From NCBI RefSeq assembly GCF_031143425.1, contig NC_090444.1:1536350782-1536414781 (forward strand): a stretch of DNA of 64,000 nucleotides. Reading direction: 5' to 3'. Below the pieces are notes generated by a model. That model was given only the letters and a program-made list of their open reading frames with translations. It was not told where the DNA came from and did no database searches. This document shows, piece after piece, positions 34,855 to 46,711 of this stretch; position 1 is the first letter of the stretch; every line of letters starts with the position of its first letter. Position numbers and translations under genes: made by a program. This DNA is from Pleurodeles waltl. Taxonomy: Eukaryota > Chordata > Amphibia > Caudata > Salamandridae.

Positions 34855-36606
34855 CTAGTCTCTTTTTTAGAGATTTTCTTCACCGGGCCGAACCTGAAAG
34901 TCAGGCTGGGACATGGTTGAAGCAAGCCGGCTAGAGTTGCCGCGGCGGGTCAGTCCCTCTATGGAGCTTTTTTCCCAAAAGTTCTCCAAAGTCTTCTAAA
35001 CTTCTGGATCTTCTTCCAGATGTTCTTTTAAGGTTATTTTGCGGTCCACAGCTCACCCCAGGGTTCCAGCAGCTGTGATATGCTCCTTGGGGTGTGTGGA
35101 CTTCAACTCCCAGAATGCACCTGACGCAAACTCCTTTTTGGCCACTGGACAGTGGTCAGCTGGTTGGTTTCTTCAGGAGTTGGTGCAGGGGACTCTGGTT
35201 AGCACGTTTTCACCTGTAGCAAACAGGGAGCCCCTCCTTGAACCAGTTGAAGCCAGGCAAGGTCCTTCTTGTGGTGAAGCCCAAGTGTGCAGCTGGTGCA
35301 GTCCTTCAGAGTGCAGGGTCCAGGTGCAGGCCAGGGGTCCAGCAGGGCAGCCCTTCTTCTCCTGTAGTTCTTCCTTGTTGGAATCTGATGCGGGTCTGAG
35401 GTGTGGATGCAGGTCTGCCATTTTTATCCTTGCTCCTGGGTGAAAAACAGGGGGTCCTGGTTCTCCAATCAGGGGCAGGGTCCTTCCCCCTGTGATGACC
35501 ACTTCCTGGGAATTGTGGCAAAAATCAATCCCAGGGAGCAACATTCCTCAAAAATCCATCATGGCTGAAAGTGATTTTTGGAGGTTACATCTGGCTGAGC
35601 CCAACCACTGGTGTGGCTAAAAAAAACTAAACACACCCCTCCCCTGCCCTCTCCTAATCTAATCAAGGGGGCACCTCATTGTCTGGGTTTGCAGGATGTG
35701 AGGGTGTTGCTGGGTTGCTCCAAATGTCCTTCTCTGCCTTTGAAGACCAGTTTGTCAGCCCTCCCCCTTCCTGCTTCACCATCTGCTGAGGGGAGATCTC
35801 CTCCCCCAGGCACATCTCTTTGTGTGGGGCCAGGCCACTTCACACCTCATCAAGGCAGCCTGGCAAGGCTGCCAGAAGCTGGCCAATCAGAGCACAGCAG
35901 CAAAAATACTGCAGGGCCAAAGTTGGCAACTTTTCAGGTAAAGTTTAAAACTCTTTACCTGAACAAGTTATATTGAATCCCACAACTGGAAGTTGTGGGA
36001 TTTATTATAATTAATTTGATACCAAACGTCTGGTATCTGTTACTTAAGGGGACTTTTTAAAATTAAAATAAAGTCTCCCCATTCTAGCCTATGGAGGCCA
36101 TTAACTACAATGAGGGGAAAACGAATTTGGCTGTTTTACCTCAACAGGGCTTATAAAAATATTTGTATAAGGTCCCTGCTGATAGTTACATGACACCCAG
36201 CCCTTGGGGCACATAGGGCACACCTTAGGGGTGACATATATGTAAAAATAAGGTAGTTTAAGACTTTGGAACTACTTTTAATTCCAAAGTCGAATTTGCA
36301 TGTAACTTTAATTTAAAAGCAGCCAGCAAGGCAGGCCTGCCTTTAAAATGACACTGGGCACCTCAGCAGTGCGCCTATGGGGGCACTACCTATGCTGGGG
36401 TCCCTAAACCTCCATGCCCCACCATATACTAGGGACTTATAGGTAGGTCAATTTTGCCAATTATAATTAGCCTAATTTGCATATCCACTTTACACAGAGC
36501 ACTGGGACTGGTAAGCAGTACACAGGGCACAGCCAAGAGTCAGTAACCACCAGTATCTGTCCCAAAAATTGGGGGTGACCAGGGCAAAAAGGAGGACTTT
36601 CTTACA

Positions 36607-36832
36607 CTCTACATTCCAATTTACATCCTGTTGATAACGTTATCAGTTAGGCAGGTGTGAAGCTTTGGGGGATAATTTTGTTCACAATTCCTTGTTCACC
36701 TTTCAATGCAAGTGTGTGCATGGGGAAACTGAAGTCTTCCTTAATGGAAACAATTGTGAAACTTCATTTGGCGATGCATTACTTTGTAAAGAGATCACAT
36801 AGCATGGAACGTGTTTTGTGTCTATGAAACAT
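36607..36832 (+). pseudogene. Short old-provirus env fragment between insertions
   Basis: About 225 bp between the family 2 element and a Harbinger-like element. One phase gives a Cys-containing stretch with an NCETS-like word, compatible with Env ectodomain. Weak on its own; placed by context. Confidence 0.3.
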
Positions 36833-36835
36833 TTA

Positions 36836-37448
36836 GGTGGTCATTACGACCCTGGCGGTCTCCGACCACCAGGGGTAATGTAGCGTCCCTACCGCCAACA
36901 GGCTGGCGGTAGGGATGCCCGCATTACGACCGTGGCGGTAGCACCGCGGTCGCACCGCCGGGGCCGGCGGTTTCCCGCCGTTTTTGCCCCGGCGGTGATA
37001 ATCCGCCAGGGCAGCGCTGCAAGCAGCGCTTCCCTGGGGATTATGACACCCCTACCGCGAGCCTGTTTCTGGCGGTTTGCACTGCCAGGAAAAGGCTGGT
37101 GGTAAGGGGTGTCCTGGGGCCCCTGGGGGCCCCTGCACTGCCCATGCCAGTGGCATGGGCAGTGCAGGGGCCCCCTAACAGGGTCCCGGCCAGCTTTTCA
37201 CTGTCTGCATAGCAGACAGTGAAAAGCGCGACGGGTGCAACTGCATCCGTCGCACGGCCGCAACACTGCCGGCTCCTATGTTGCGGCCTCATTCCCACTG
37301 GGCCGGCGGGCGCAAACTTGGTTTGCGCCTGCCGGCCCAGCGGGAATGTCATTATGGGGGCCGCTGGAGTGCGGCCGCATTGGCGGCCGCACAGTGGTTA
37401 CCGCCTGGCGGGCGGCGGTAGCTGCCCGCCAAGGTCATAATGACCCCC
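36836..37448. mobile_element. Harbinger-like foldback element made of serial hairpins
   Basis: Perfect TTA duplications flank it (36833-36835 and 37449-37451). The terminal inverted repeats are GGTGGTCATTACGACC and its near-inverse GGTCATAATGACCCCC, related to the ends of the modules at 5383 and 33864. It is GC-rich and contains a train of hairpins: 25-bp perfect arms (37125-37149 with 37151-37175), 16-bp perfect arms (37193-37208 with 37212-37227) and several more up to 37400. There is no transposase frame. It inserted into env of the old provirus. Confidence 0.75.
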
Positions 37449-37539
37449 TTAGTGTTATTTGAAAGGCACACCAGTCTCCTATATATGCCCAGTGTTCCAA
37501 TTGCTCTTGAAAGGGAGTTATTTGGTTCTCAATGACAAA

Positions 37540-37715
37540 GGGCCTGATTTAGGTCTTGAGGGAGGGGTTTGGGGGGAATCTGTCTCAATGGCGACGGATA
37601 TCCCACCTGCTGGAATCTAAATCCATTATATTCCATGGGATTAATATTTCAGCAGATGTGATATCCTTCACCATTGTGATGAGTAACCCCTCTGCCAATA
37701 TCTACATCAGGACCC
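37540..37715. mobile_element. Small palindromic foldback element
   Basis: The left half starting GGGCCTGATTTAGGTCTTGA is imperfectly mirrored by the right half ending CTACATCAGGACCC, so the whole 176 bp folds back on itself. This is a MITE-like form of unknown superfamily. No clear flanking duplication. Confidence 0.6.
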
Positions 37716-38222
37716 AAGGTTGTTGTGGGATGAAACCAGTTGTCCCATATATGGTGGAGGTCTCCAGGAATGTGACATGCTGTAGCAATATATTATTTGC
37801 GTCCACGCATATACTAAGGGAAATTACCGTATGGTCTTCCATCCCTATTTTTAGTGTGAATTTCAATAAGCAGAGCCGATGAAAGCCTTTTTGTTTCAGA
37901 ATGATGTTTCTGTAACATCTTATAGACAGACGTTTGATCCTCAAATTTCAAAGTCTTCTTCTAAAGTCCAGTTGTTACTGCACACTATCTTGCTGTACAC
38001 TTTTTCAAAGAGAATGGGTCTGATTTTGTGAGCACATTCCAGACTGTATTTGGAGTTATCCTGTTCTTTCTGCACTCTTTGGTTTCCAGTGTTTTTGGAG
38101 GTACACCAATTATATTATTCCTATTTGTCGCTATTTTATGTTTTTTTCTGCTCTGCAATGGGTGTTCCACTACCATGAGGCCAAATAGTAATGAATCTGC
38201 CACATGTCCCATAGTCTTGTGA
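37716..38222 (+). pseudogene. Env transmembrane-subunit C-terminal remnant of the old provirus
   Basis: The piece up to 37882 contains NVTCCSN. After frame changes, 38028-38222 reads STFQTVFGVI, then a long hydrophobic stretch ending ILCFFLLCNGC and a short tail, which fits an Env membrane anchor and cytoplasmic end. The same segment recurs at 45522-45665 in a second copy of the family, which supports the call. Confidence 0.55.
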
Positions 38223-38440
38223 ACGCATGATATAGTAATTCAGAGTGTCTTTGCTACAGGAACTGAACATGAACTGATCTTTGTAATTTAGACCTGTGTG
38301 GTGACAATACACGCAGCCTATGTTCCGCTGTCTTCTGTGCCCTTTCAAGAGTGCACTGGACTTGTGTCTGACAACGCAATTGATTCAAACTGTGGATATA
38401 AATCTGCATGTGAGTTTGTTGAGGAACCAAGTGTTGTCCC

Positions 38441-38713
38441 ATGAGGCTGCCATTGCTGCTGTATGCTTATTATGAGCCATCACTTCTGGTGGATATGGAT
38501 CCTTTAGCTCATGGATTTCTGGAATCTGGCTCTAACCTAGTGGTTTTACCACTGGCTGTCCTGCCTCCAAAATCAGCTGAGTTGGCTGGATCTGACCATA
38601 TTTGTTATTTGGAACCTGCTTCTCAGCCAACAGTGGATCTGTCATCTGTGGTTTCAGGTTCCTTTCTGGATCCCATTGACTTTAAACACAGAAAAATGTC
38701 AGGTAACTCCTAG
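38441..38713 (+). CDS. Candidate accessory ORF after env of the old provirus
   Basis: A 90-codon frame starting MRLPLLL, about 220 bp after the env end and before the 3' LTR. A frame with a similar start (MRLRLIC), the shared word YEP followed by leucines, a LAG word, and Asn-Pro/Asp-Leu positions occurs at the same place (45935-46189) in the second copy of this family. Complex retroviruses carry regulatory genes between env and the LTR, so an accessory gene is possible. No domain is recognised and the reading frame could be incomplete. Confidence 0.35.
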   Translation: MRLPLLLYAYYEPSLLVDMDPLAHGFLESGSNLVVLPLAVLPPKSAELAGSDHICYLEPASQPTVDLSSVVSGSFLDPIDFKHRKMSGNS

Positions 38714-38915
38714 AATTTGATTCATCCCTTTGTTTTTTAATCAAATTGTTTTTATTAGTTTTCTTAGCTTTTAATAGGCATATTGTTTAATAGATATGAC
38801 TTTTGTTTGCTTTTCTTATTGAAGCACATTTCATATTATATACAGATATTGTTTCATGTATACATTTCAGGTTAGTTTTATATTCTTAGTTTAGCTTACA
38901 CTCCTCTCTCATGGC

Positions 38916-38926
38916 CAAGAGGAGAC
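38916..38926 (+). promoter_or_regulatory. Candidate polypurine tract of the old provirus
   Basis: AAGAGGAGAC lies directly before the estimated 3' LTR start TGTGGCAAAG. Confidence 0.45.
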
Positions 38927-39932
38927 TGTGGCAAAGAATATTAGGGCCTGCATAGTGGCATCGGTTTTAAATGCACATTTTAACTTGCCATGTCTTTTCT
39001 ACTAGTAACCTTTTACATGGCTTTTCACTCATGAGATAATGTACTCAGAAATCACTGTACATGTTGCTTGTTTATTGTAAGCATTGAGGCAATCTAGTCT
39101 GTACACTCCATCCAATGATGAGCACGCAGAACATGATGCCTTAAGTATTTTGATTGTCCGTGGAGACAGCTTCGTGATTGCAGACATATCATAACATTAA
39201 ACCTGCACCACTGACACAGTGTGGCATGAAAAGTGCTTGTATTGTTCAAAACTGCCTCTGCACCATATTCACTAGAGGAACACGTCCATGTGGAATATCT
39301 TAGAACATGGTATGCATGCCTGAGATGCAGCCAGGCTAATTCCAATGCTGATCCTGACCTCTTCCCTGCACAGGACATAGCCTGCACTACACCAGACTAG
39401 ATTCCTGGCTTCCTGGTACATCTTACCCAGGCATGGAGGGGTCAGGCTGTCCCAATTGATATGGCACAGGGTACTCCCACTATTATTTCCATAATGTTGG
39501 TAGTAATAGATAGGAGTGTACGAACATAATAATACTACCATGAATTACCTGTTTATCTTTTTCACCATTTCAGTAATGCTGTTTACTTGGCTTTGTCTCA
39601 TTTGCCTAATAATCACAGCTCATGTTTTTAGGCAAGAACAAGACTTACTAAAAGCACTCTAAAAGTAATTTTCATATGTTTCTTGTGTCTCATCTTAGGG
39701 GCGCTGAGTGGCAACAAAAGAGTAGATTTGTTTCCACAATTTCCTTGGTAATCTGAGTAGTCATGTTCAAGATTGCAAAACCTATCCAGTACCCTGGTAT
39801 GTTTAGGGGTTCAGATGTGGCACAGTGAGCTAACTAGGAACAATGTCTACATTTCCTGATTGTATACGTGGACTGAGTCCCTGTACGCTGATATTTATGT
39901 TAACCAGATACACAGGGGATTTGTAGGAACAG
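38927..39932 (+). repeat. 3' LTR of the old endogenous retrovirus
   Basis: It aligns by eye with 9897-10684 (see shared words there) and has extra blocks near 39375-39590 and 39780-39815. It ends near GTAGGAACA. Its high divergence from the 5' copy shows age. Confidence 0.7.
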
Positions 39933-41840
39933 TTTAACCGGATAATCAATTTGTAGGTTTTTTGTTTGTCCAGGTCCTCTACCAGACTACGAGTGGGTAT
40001 CCTGAATGTGCATGAGTCCAACCCCAAGGCCCAGCTAGTTGTGAATATGCAGCTTCTTTGAAGAAACTGTACACTTCTCATGGAAAAGATAGTAATTATT
40101 TCTATTGCATGCTTCCCAAACAATTGCACGCTTCCCGAATAAACGTCTCCGAATCAAAGAAGCCCTTTTCTTTTATCCGCATGCTTAGGCCTGCAGGGAA
40201 AATCATACAGGATGATCTGGAAAACTTCTCAAAGTTGAGCATATCCACTTATCATATAGCAGCTTTTGGGGCTTCACTGTTGTCAGTGATTCACACCTTG
40301 CACATGGAGTCCCTGGTAGTCCATCTGACAGGAAGAAAATCAACACACACCAGTAAACAGATGATAACCACCTTAAGACTTAAGAACTGCTTCACAACCA
40401 CTGAAAATGGCATGTTCAAGCCCTATCCCACGAACATAATTGTTCTCATCAATATTGTTAACAAACAACTATTGGTACAGGAGAGCCTTATTCTGATGAA
40501 TATTAATGACTTCACTTAGCAGCTGAACAACATTGCCAAGCCTTTGGGCTTCTTCACTCGTATCAACTTTATGAGGCACTTTGAGCAAATGATAAAATTT
40601 GCCCATCATCAACTGTTCCCATTCCGAAGAGTGGGATTATTCCTATCAATAGATATCTTTAGAACAGCCATTCAAGCAAACCCTGCTCCAATCTCATTTT
40701 GACTGAGCATATCTAAGATCCACATATAACCCTGAAAGCTGTTCTTCATAAAGTTGCAGGCCTCAACAAAAATTGTGGACTGTCTCTATGCAATGTTCAT
40801 CTCTGCTTGATGATTGACTAGGTCTCCTCCATTGGGCCCTTACAATGTACTATTATATTACAGTGCGTAAATCTCTTTATGTGACCATACCTCAAACCAT
40901 TCCGAAAATACCATAGGGAGGTTATGTGAAGCCTTAAAAAAAAAAACCTTCACCCTTATTGTGCTGAACTTTCGTCCACCCAGGAGTATGATGGGCCCCA
41001 CAAGCATCCTTTTCCCAGTTCACTACCTATGTGCCCCTACAGCCACTGTGAGAGTGCGAGGAGCAGCATCTCCATTGTACAAAAAGGTCCATAACTATCT
41101 TTGCTACGTAGGAGGCCTAAACTTAGGGCTCAGCCCTGGTGAAGTCTAAGCTAAGAATGGTATTCAGGACTGGATGTTTACCAGTAATCCAGATCTGGGT
41201 CTTCTCTTCTCCAAAGCAGAGACAAATGTTTCTAGAAGCCACAGTGTCATTATATGTGACATTATATGTGAATATGTCAAGCTGCCAACTTCTCATGAAT
41301 AAAAAGCCAAAGGCATAAAATCCTTTCTTGCTGATGAATTCTTCACAAGGTTGGAGAAAACTAGGAGTCAGGAATCCAGGCGAAAAAGTCCCAAGAAAGA
41401 AGAGACAGGATCAGCTGAGCGGGCAAGAAAAATAAAGTGAGTACTGCAATGTTGCAGTGCACCCCCCAACAAAACGGAAGCCTTTAAATAGTAAATGGAC
41501 AGGAAAATCAAATTACACGAACACAACTATTAACATGTATTTTATAAATGCATCTGCAAAATCAAAAGTAAAAGACAAGCTACATAAAAATACATTTGAA
41601 ATTGTTATAGCAATTACAACCCATTTAGAGTGCATGTGGAATGCAGGAAAATGCATTGTACTCACCCTTGATGACATGACTCTTCACATTCAACCGGAAT
41701 TCAAACTGCAATCAGACTAGTTGAACATGATCAAGTAGTGTTAAAACCAAATGTGGAAGCGATTTAGAAGGTACTTTGTGAAAGAGCTGCTGGAATAATG
41801 AAGTGAAAATGTGCGCAATCACAAAATCAGGCTGCCTTTA
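39933..41840. other. No recognised element
   Basis: A 153-codon plus-strand frame (40058-40519) is open, and its phase or a neighbouring one stays fairly protein-like to about 40700, but I recognise no family. A second frame (41457-41720) is Lys/Asn-rich. The rest has no visible structure. Possibly decayed repeat coding sequence. Confidence 0.4.
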
Positions 41841-41841
41841 T

Positions 41842-44089
41842 ACAATTAGAGTTTCACTTGTCCTTACTATTCAGATACCTAATAAATTCATCCCAAACAT
41901 CCGCAAAACACTTTAAGGCACCGATTCGCCGTGCATATGCTTTTTCGAAAATAGAGATTCTCCTGAGTTTGTCTAGCCACCCTTGCACAGTAGGTATTTT
42001 CGAGGTTCGCCAAATTTGTAAAACAAAGGATCGAGCAACTGATAACGCCACACATAGAAAATATTGTAGATGGAACCTCAAAAATTTTGAGTAGCAGGGA
42101 ACACCCGAAATAGTATCAATAAAACATTGGGTCATATAGTAGCTTGTACACATTTGCTAAGAGCTGAACGTACATCCTGCAAGAAGCAGGCCAACTTAGA
42201 TCAGAGCTAAAAATGTGCAGGCAATCCCCTGCCTGCATCTAAAACACTGATTCGAAATATTGTGGAGTATTTTATGAATTGCAGATGGGGTGCAATGGGT
42301 CAGACACCTCTGAGAGGAAGCCCATTCTTTTAAAAAGTGCAGCTTTAAGAGACTTATATCCAACCCTGGAGACATGCTCCCATTCACCAGGGGGCATTTG
42401 ATACCCAACTTGCTCTGTAAGGCGATCTAGAAAGGAGTAATTCAAGAGTGAACCTGAAACTTTCCTTAACGCCCTGTACAAATTGCCAATCCCCAATAGC
42501 CTCAAAAAGATAAGCAATTTTGTAAGGGTCTGCCTGGTTTTGCTCATCTCCAGGCAACTGTTTAGAAGAAAACCTGAAATCTGGAAGAAGCTATGGCAGA
42601 ATGCTGGTAGCCTAGCCCCAAACGTTGTTACATTTCCTGCCAGGTTAACAGTCGACTACCAATAAAGAAGTCCACAAGCATTACATATCCAGGAGCATTC
42701 CAGACCCTGACTAGTGGTTTGGGAACATCTAGGCCTAAGAGTTCGCACTCGCTCAGCTATATGAGCTTATGATAAGACGGTACTTTCCTTACACTGTAAA
42801 AGTGTTTCAAAACAGTTGCCATATTGACTTGTACCTTGTATCTTGTCAGTTTCTGTAGTACAGACATTTTGAGAAAAGGCAGAAATATTGATGCCAGTTT
42901 CTTGTGCCATTCTAGAAAGAAAACATTTTAATATCCATCAGACACCCCTTCTCTTCAGGCTGCTGTGTCCAGCCATGATGCCTGATTATAGGAAAAAGGT
43001 CTGGGAGGCCCAGCCCGGCTTGGTCCTTATCTGATTGCAGGATAAGGTACTTAACTTAGGGTACTACCTTTCCAGACAAAGTTAATAATAAGAGAATGTA
43101 ACTCCCTAAAAAAGCTTGTACTGATTTTCCTGGGGAGATCTGAGAAAAGAAAAATAGGTAATATGGACATCTTCACCAGGGAAAACACCTGGTCAATGTC
43201 AATGGGAGAATTTTCCACCTTGCCAACACGTTTTAGCTAGCATTGCTTTGTAATTAAGCGAGAAAAGATCTGAATACTGATTTGTCACATAAATCCTTAA
43301 ATAGCGGCTCTGTCTATTATATTGGCTAAGTAAAATCAAAGGGAGTACCATTTGTGGAGCATTAAATAAGAGAGATTAGTTTTTTCCGGGATTGATTTTA
43401 CACCCTCCAACCACCATAGAATCCTGAATTAGGTTAATTGCATGCTCATTATTGGCGCCATCAGCTTGCAGATAAAGGACGATGTCATCTGTGAAAAGCT
43501 TATTTTTCAGCATTCCTTCAATTGGAGGTTTTACACTGGCTGCACTAGGAATTCTTTCCGCCAAGGGCTCTATAAAAAGAGCAAAGAGAATAGGCAACAA
43601 GGGGTATCCCTGAAAGGTACCCATTTTCACCTGGCATATGTCGACATCTCTAGCGCTGTTGATAATGTGAGCTTCTGCCCCCAAGTACAGGTTCTGGATC
43701 ATATTGACTACTACCACTGGAAAACCGAATCTGCTCAAGTTATAGAGCAAAGTATTTCAGTTTACAGGATTACCAGCTTTCTCGGCGTTGAACATTATAA
43801 CGACGGCAGGGTCCTAATGGTTGGGAAAAAAGTTGATTGCCTGAATCAAGAAATGTGAATTGGATGCCATCATTCTGTTTGTCAGAAAGCCGTTCTGGTC
43901 TTTATGGACCAAGGCTTGGCTTAGTTTGTTAATGCGTGATGCCCACACTTTTGCAAATAATTTATAATCTGCATTTAACAGACTAATCGGATGATAAGAA
44001 TTCATGTTTGGGGATATTTCACTTTTTTCACAAAGTTTATGACAATGGATTCCTTGAAAGTAGATGGTATGTCCGAGATAGTCAAACAC
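41842..44089 (-). pseudogene. L1-type LINE ORF2 remnant (RT to C-terminus)
   Basis: Reading on the minus strand from 44089: YHPISLLNADYKLFAKVWAS and HKDQNGFLTNR (RT fingers); then, from 43750, MGTFQGYPLLPILFALFIEP and KLFTDDIVLYLQ (palm, with FTDD where FADD is usual). A middle part lies at 42272-42547. A Cys-containing C-terminal part near 42210 includes CFRCRQG. A final piece with ARSFVLQIWRTSKIP (41854-42153) matches the L1 C-terminal pattern. Frame changes and stops make it non-functional. The 5' half is missing. Confidence 0.7.
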
Positions 44090-45300
44090 AGTATTTCATT
44101 TTCTTGTTCACTTATTCAATTTATATGAGGGAGATAGCTCCAAAACTTTTGCATTTCTACATAATTGTTTACTTGCTATTGACCATTTTCCTAGCAAAAC
44201 TTCCTGGGATTTAATGTTAATAGTGGGGGACTTAAATATTCATTTCCAACCTTTTGTCAAGTATAAGGGGCTATTTCTTTAGGAAGATTGACAATAAAGC
44301 ACCCACAAACTGCCAATATGGAGAAAGGCCAGGAGGTCTGTCCATGCTTGTCACAGTACTCTTCTTTTATCAGAACTTGCCTAAAAGTGTGTAATAGAGA
44401 TCTCCTTCAGACACTCCCTCACAGCCCATCTAATGAGCTCTAAACTTAAGAAGTTACATTGATTTTGTTTCTGATTTGTGTTCAGTAGTGGAAACATATG
44501 AAACATATAATGCTCGAGCATGCCTGGATATGGGCCCTGTGCTCACTCTGATACTGGAACCAAGCTATACCCGACTGATGAGTCTTAATGAGGTCAAAAC
44601 TGGTCTTAAGTTGCCTGTGTTCCAGTTCAGGGAAGACCTTACCTGGACGTTCGAGCTGGGCTGTTCCCAGTGGAGTAGGGACAGGACTGACTTGGATATG
44701 GAGGGTCTAAATTGAGGTGGCATAGTGTGCAAAGTATCAATGGACTGGGATGTGGGCTGAGAAATTACCAGTGGTTGAGATGAATTCAAACATTCCACCC
44801 ATCATGTGTTTGTATACTTCAGTATGATTTTAACTAGTTCAAGACATCTTGAAATTGCCTTCTCCCAAGAAGAAGTAATCAGTAACATAACCTCTCAGAA
44901 ATGTAGGAAGGCTGCCAGTTAAAATAAGGCCCCTACAGATTTTAATAGAACCAATATTGGTGCATAGGCCCCATCTATAGTAAAATTGTTAAATTTGATT
45001 GTGCATCCTTTTTTCATCCCATTATATGGCACGCTGCAAGATTACTCTGATCTTCACAAAGGTTGCAAGGGACAATCCAGTTCCGCTCATTCAGCTGAAT
45101 TATTCGGTCAGAAAGATCAACAGTAAACTTGTGTTAACCCATCTGGAATAGTAGATGAAGATTAACCACATTCTTTTCCCATTAACCCATTCAAGAAAAG
45201 ATTTGAAAAAGAAAATAATATAGTAGACCGGATCCCCACAAAAGGGATAAGAGTAGCAGAATTTTGGCCACACATTGCTACTTTTAATGGGAATTTTGAC
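44090..45300. other. Mixed old repeat sequence, no gene seen
   Basis: Sequence between the L1 remnant and the second old-provirus copy. A 79-codon frame at 44476-44715 has no recognised motif. Part of it may belong to env of the second provirus copy. Confidence 0.35.
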
Positions 45301-45499
45301 AAGCTGAGCAGACTTAAAGGTGCTATTGTTTAAAAAACAAGTGACCCTGACATCTGCCAGCGAGACGTATGCACTCCAGATGGCGAGGTCATCAGTTGAG
45401 ATACAGTCTCTATTAAATATACCAATCTCCCCAGGCACTTTGGCAAATTTATCAACATAATTTTTAACACATATAGCACTGAAGGGATTGTGCACTTTT

Positions 45500-45670
45500 G
45501 TAAGGCTGTCGGTTCTGGGTCAGCACCTTCCAGACCGTGTTTGGAGTCATAGCTTCAGCCATACACTCACTCTTTTCGAGTGTATTTGGTGGATTACCAG
45601 TTACGTTGGTGTTAATTGGTGTATTATTGCTGCTATTATGTTTTTCTACAGAGAGGCTGCCCTATTTCTT
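45500..45670 (+). pseudogene. Env membrane-anchor remnant, second copy of the old provirus family
   Basis: The phase starting at 45522 reads STFQTVFGVIASAIH and then SSVFGG and a Leu/Val-rich anchor ending CFSTE. It is clearly related to 38028-38150. Stops lie just upstream. Together with the small ORF and LTR-like sequence downstream it marks the 3' end of another provirus of the same family. Confidence 0.6.
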
Positions 45671-45934
45671 CCAAGCAGAGTGATGAAGCTACCACTGACC
45701 TGGCTGTGTCATGATCGCATGAGGCAGTACTTCAGAGCCTCCTTGCTTGAAGACATGGGGCCTGATTGACCGTTGACATTCCCACCAGTACTAACATGTA
45801 TGCAGACAGTTTTCCACTGCATCCGGTGCTCCTTCGAATGTGCACCAATAGTGTGTCTAGCCATACACACCATATCTCCTGTGGACAAGGATCTGTTACT
45901 GTTCTTGATGAGGGTTCATTCACAGTCGTGACCC

Positions 45935-46189
45935 TTGAGACTGAGGTTGATTTGCGAGGCCTCTTATGAGCCACTGCTTCTGGGTTTCCTGGCTTCAACG
46001 ACATCAGGCAAAATGCACCATGCTGCCCTCGCAGGTCATTCTGCATTCGAGGTTTCTGCTCACTTCTGCTCCATGAATCCCGCTGTTAATCCTTTGATTG
46101 ATCTATTGCCTGCCAAAGTGGAATTCTTTTTGGTCTCAATCTCCATTGATGACATCGGAGACCTTTTGCAAGACCATGATTATTGTTGA
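45935..46189 (+). pseudogene. Candidate accessory ORF, second copy
   Basis: An 84-codon frame at the same position relative to env as the frame at 38441-38713, with similar start and spacing. The similarity is partial. It could be a remnant of a small regulatory gene or merely non-coding homology. Confidence 0.3.
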
Positions 46190-46711
46190 TTTGAACATTG
46201 GGTATTCAAAGTGTAGAACGTGACACCAAATTGCTTTTCAATTCGGCTTGTCTGTAGGCCTTCTCTGCTTGTCACTTTTCACATTGTATCTCTTATGTAT
46301 GATTTTAAATTTGCTTTTAGATTTTTAGTTTAGTGCATTTTTAGACTTTGGATTTTGCGCCTTTGTTTCATCAATAGCGTTGTGAGTCCATTTTAGTCTG
46401 CCTAGGTACAGGAGTTTAGCTTAGATTTGGCTTTCAGGCCTGTGCCCTTTTACCTAGATAAACATGCTCTGTCTTATTATTCAGTTTTATTCATTTTAGC
46501 ATTGCTTGCAGTTCTTGCACTTTGGGAGAAATGCTTTGATTATATCATCAGTTGCCATTCCGTGAAAGCATCATTATAAGTAATGTATGTATTGGATTGT
46601 CATCATGTCCCTTTGCTTCATGTTAAGACAAGGACATAATGTGAACATGTCAGGCATTTTGTTATGATATTGCTGATCTAAGTTTGCACATGCAGTTTAA
46701 AGGGGAGGTAC

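Larger units (their letters stand above)
33152..36606. mobile_element. 3.5 kb LTR-type element (family 2), copy 2
   Basis: It starts TGTTGGAAAATGGG, ends CTTACA, and is flanked by CTCTG on the left and CTCTA on the right (4 of 5 match). It is collinear with 4663-8177 except that the internal module (33864-34854) is inverted. No coding frame is recognised; the 100- to 190-codon frames inside are low complexity or shadows. It inserted into env of the old provirus. Confidence 0.75.
9897..39932 (+). mobile_element. Old endogenous retrovirus, tentatively spuma-like, split by many later insertions
   Basis: Two related long repeats (9897-10684 and about 38927-39932) bracket remnants in retroviral order on the plus strand: gag, protease, RT, RNase H, integrase, env and a small ORF. 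Every frame is broken by stops and indels. Later insertions inside it are the young provirus (12560-26485), an L1 fragment (about 30866-31760), a family 2 LTR element (33152-36606), a Harbinger-like element (36836-37448) and a palindromic element (37540-37715). The spuma-like affinity rests on the general look of the integrase and RNase H remnants and on a reading frame after env; I could not test it. No clear flanking duplication was found. Confidence 0.7.

Noticed and set aside
9890..39940. Target-site duplication for the old provirus
   Set aside because: Flanks do not match at the estimated ends; too decayed or ends misplaced.
40058..40519. 153-codon frame
   Set aside because: Open and protein-like but no motif recognised; left unassigned rather than guessed.
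44155..44260. Plus-strand word LIVGDLNIHF, like a LINE endonuclease motif
   Set aside because: Too short and unsupported by neighbouring motifs; chance or a tiny fragment.
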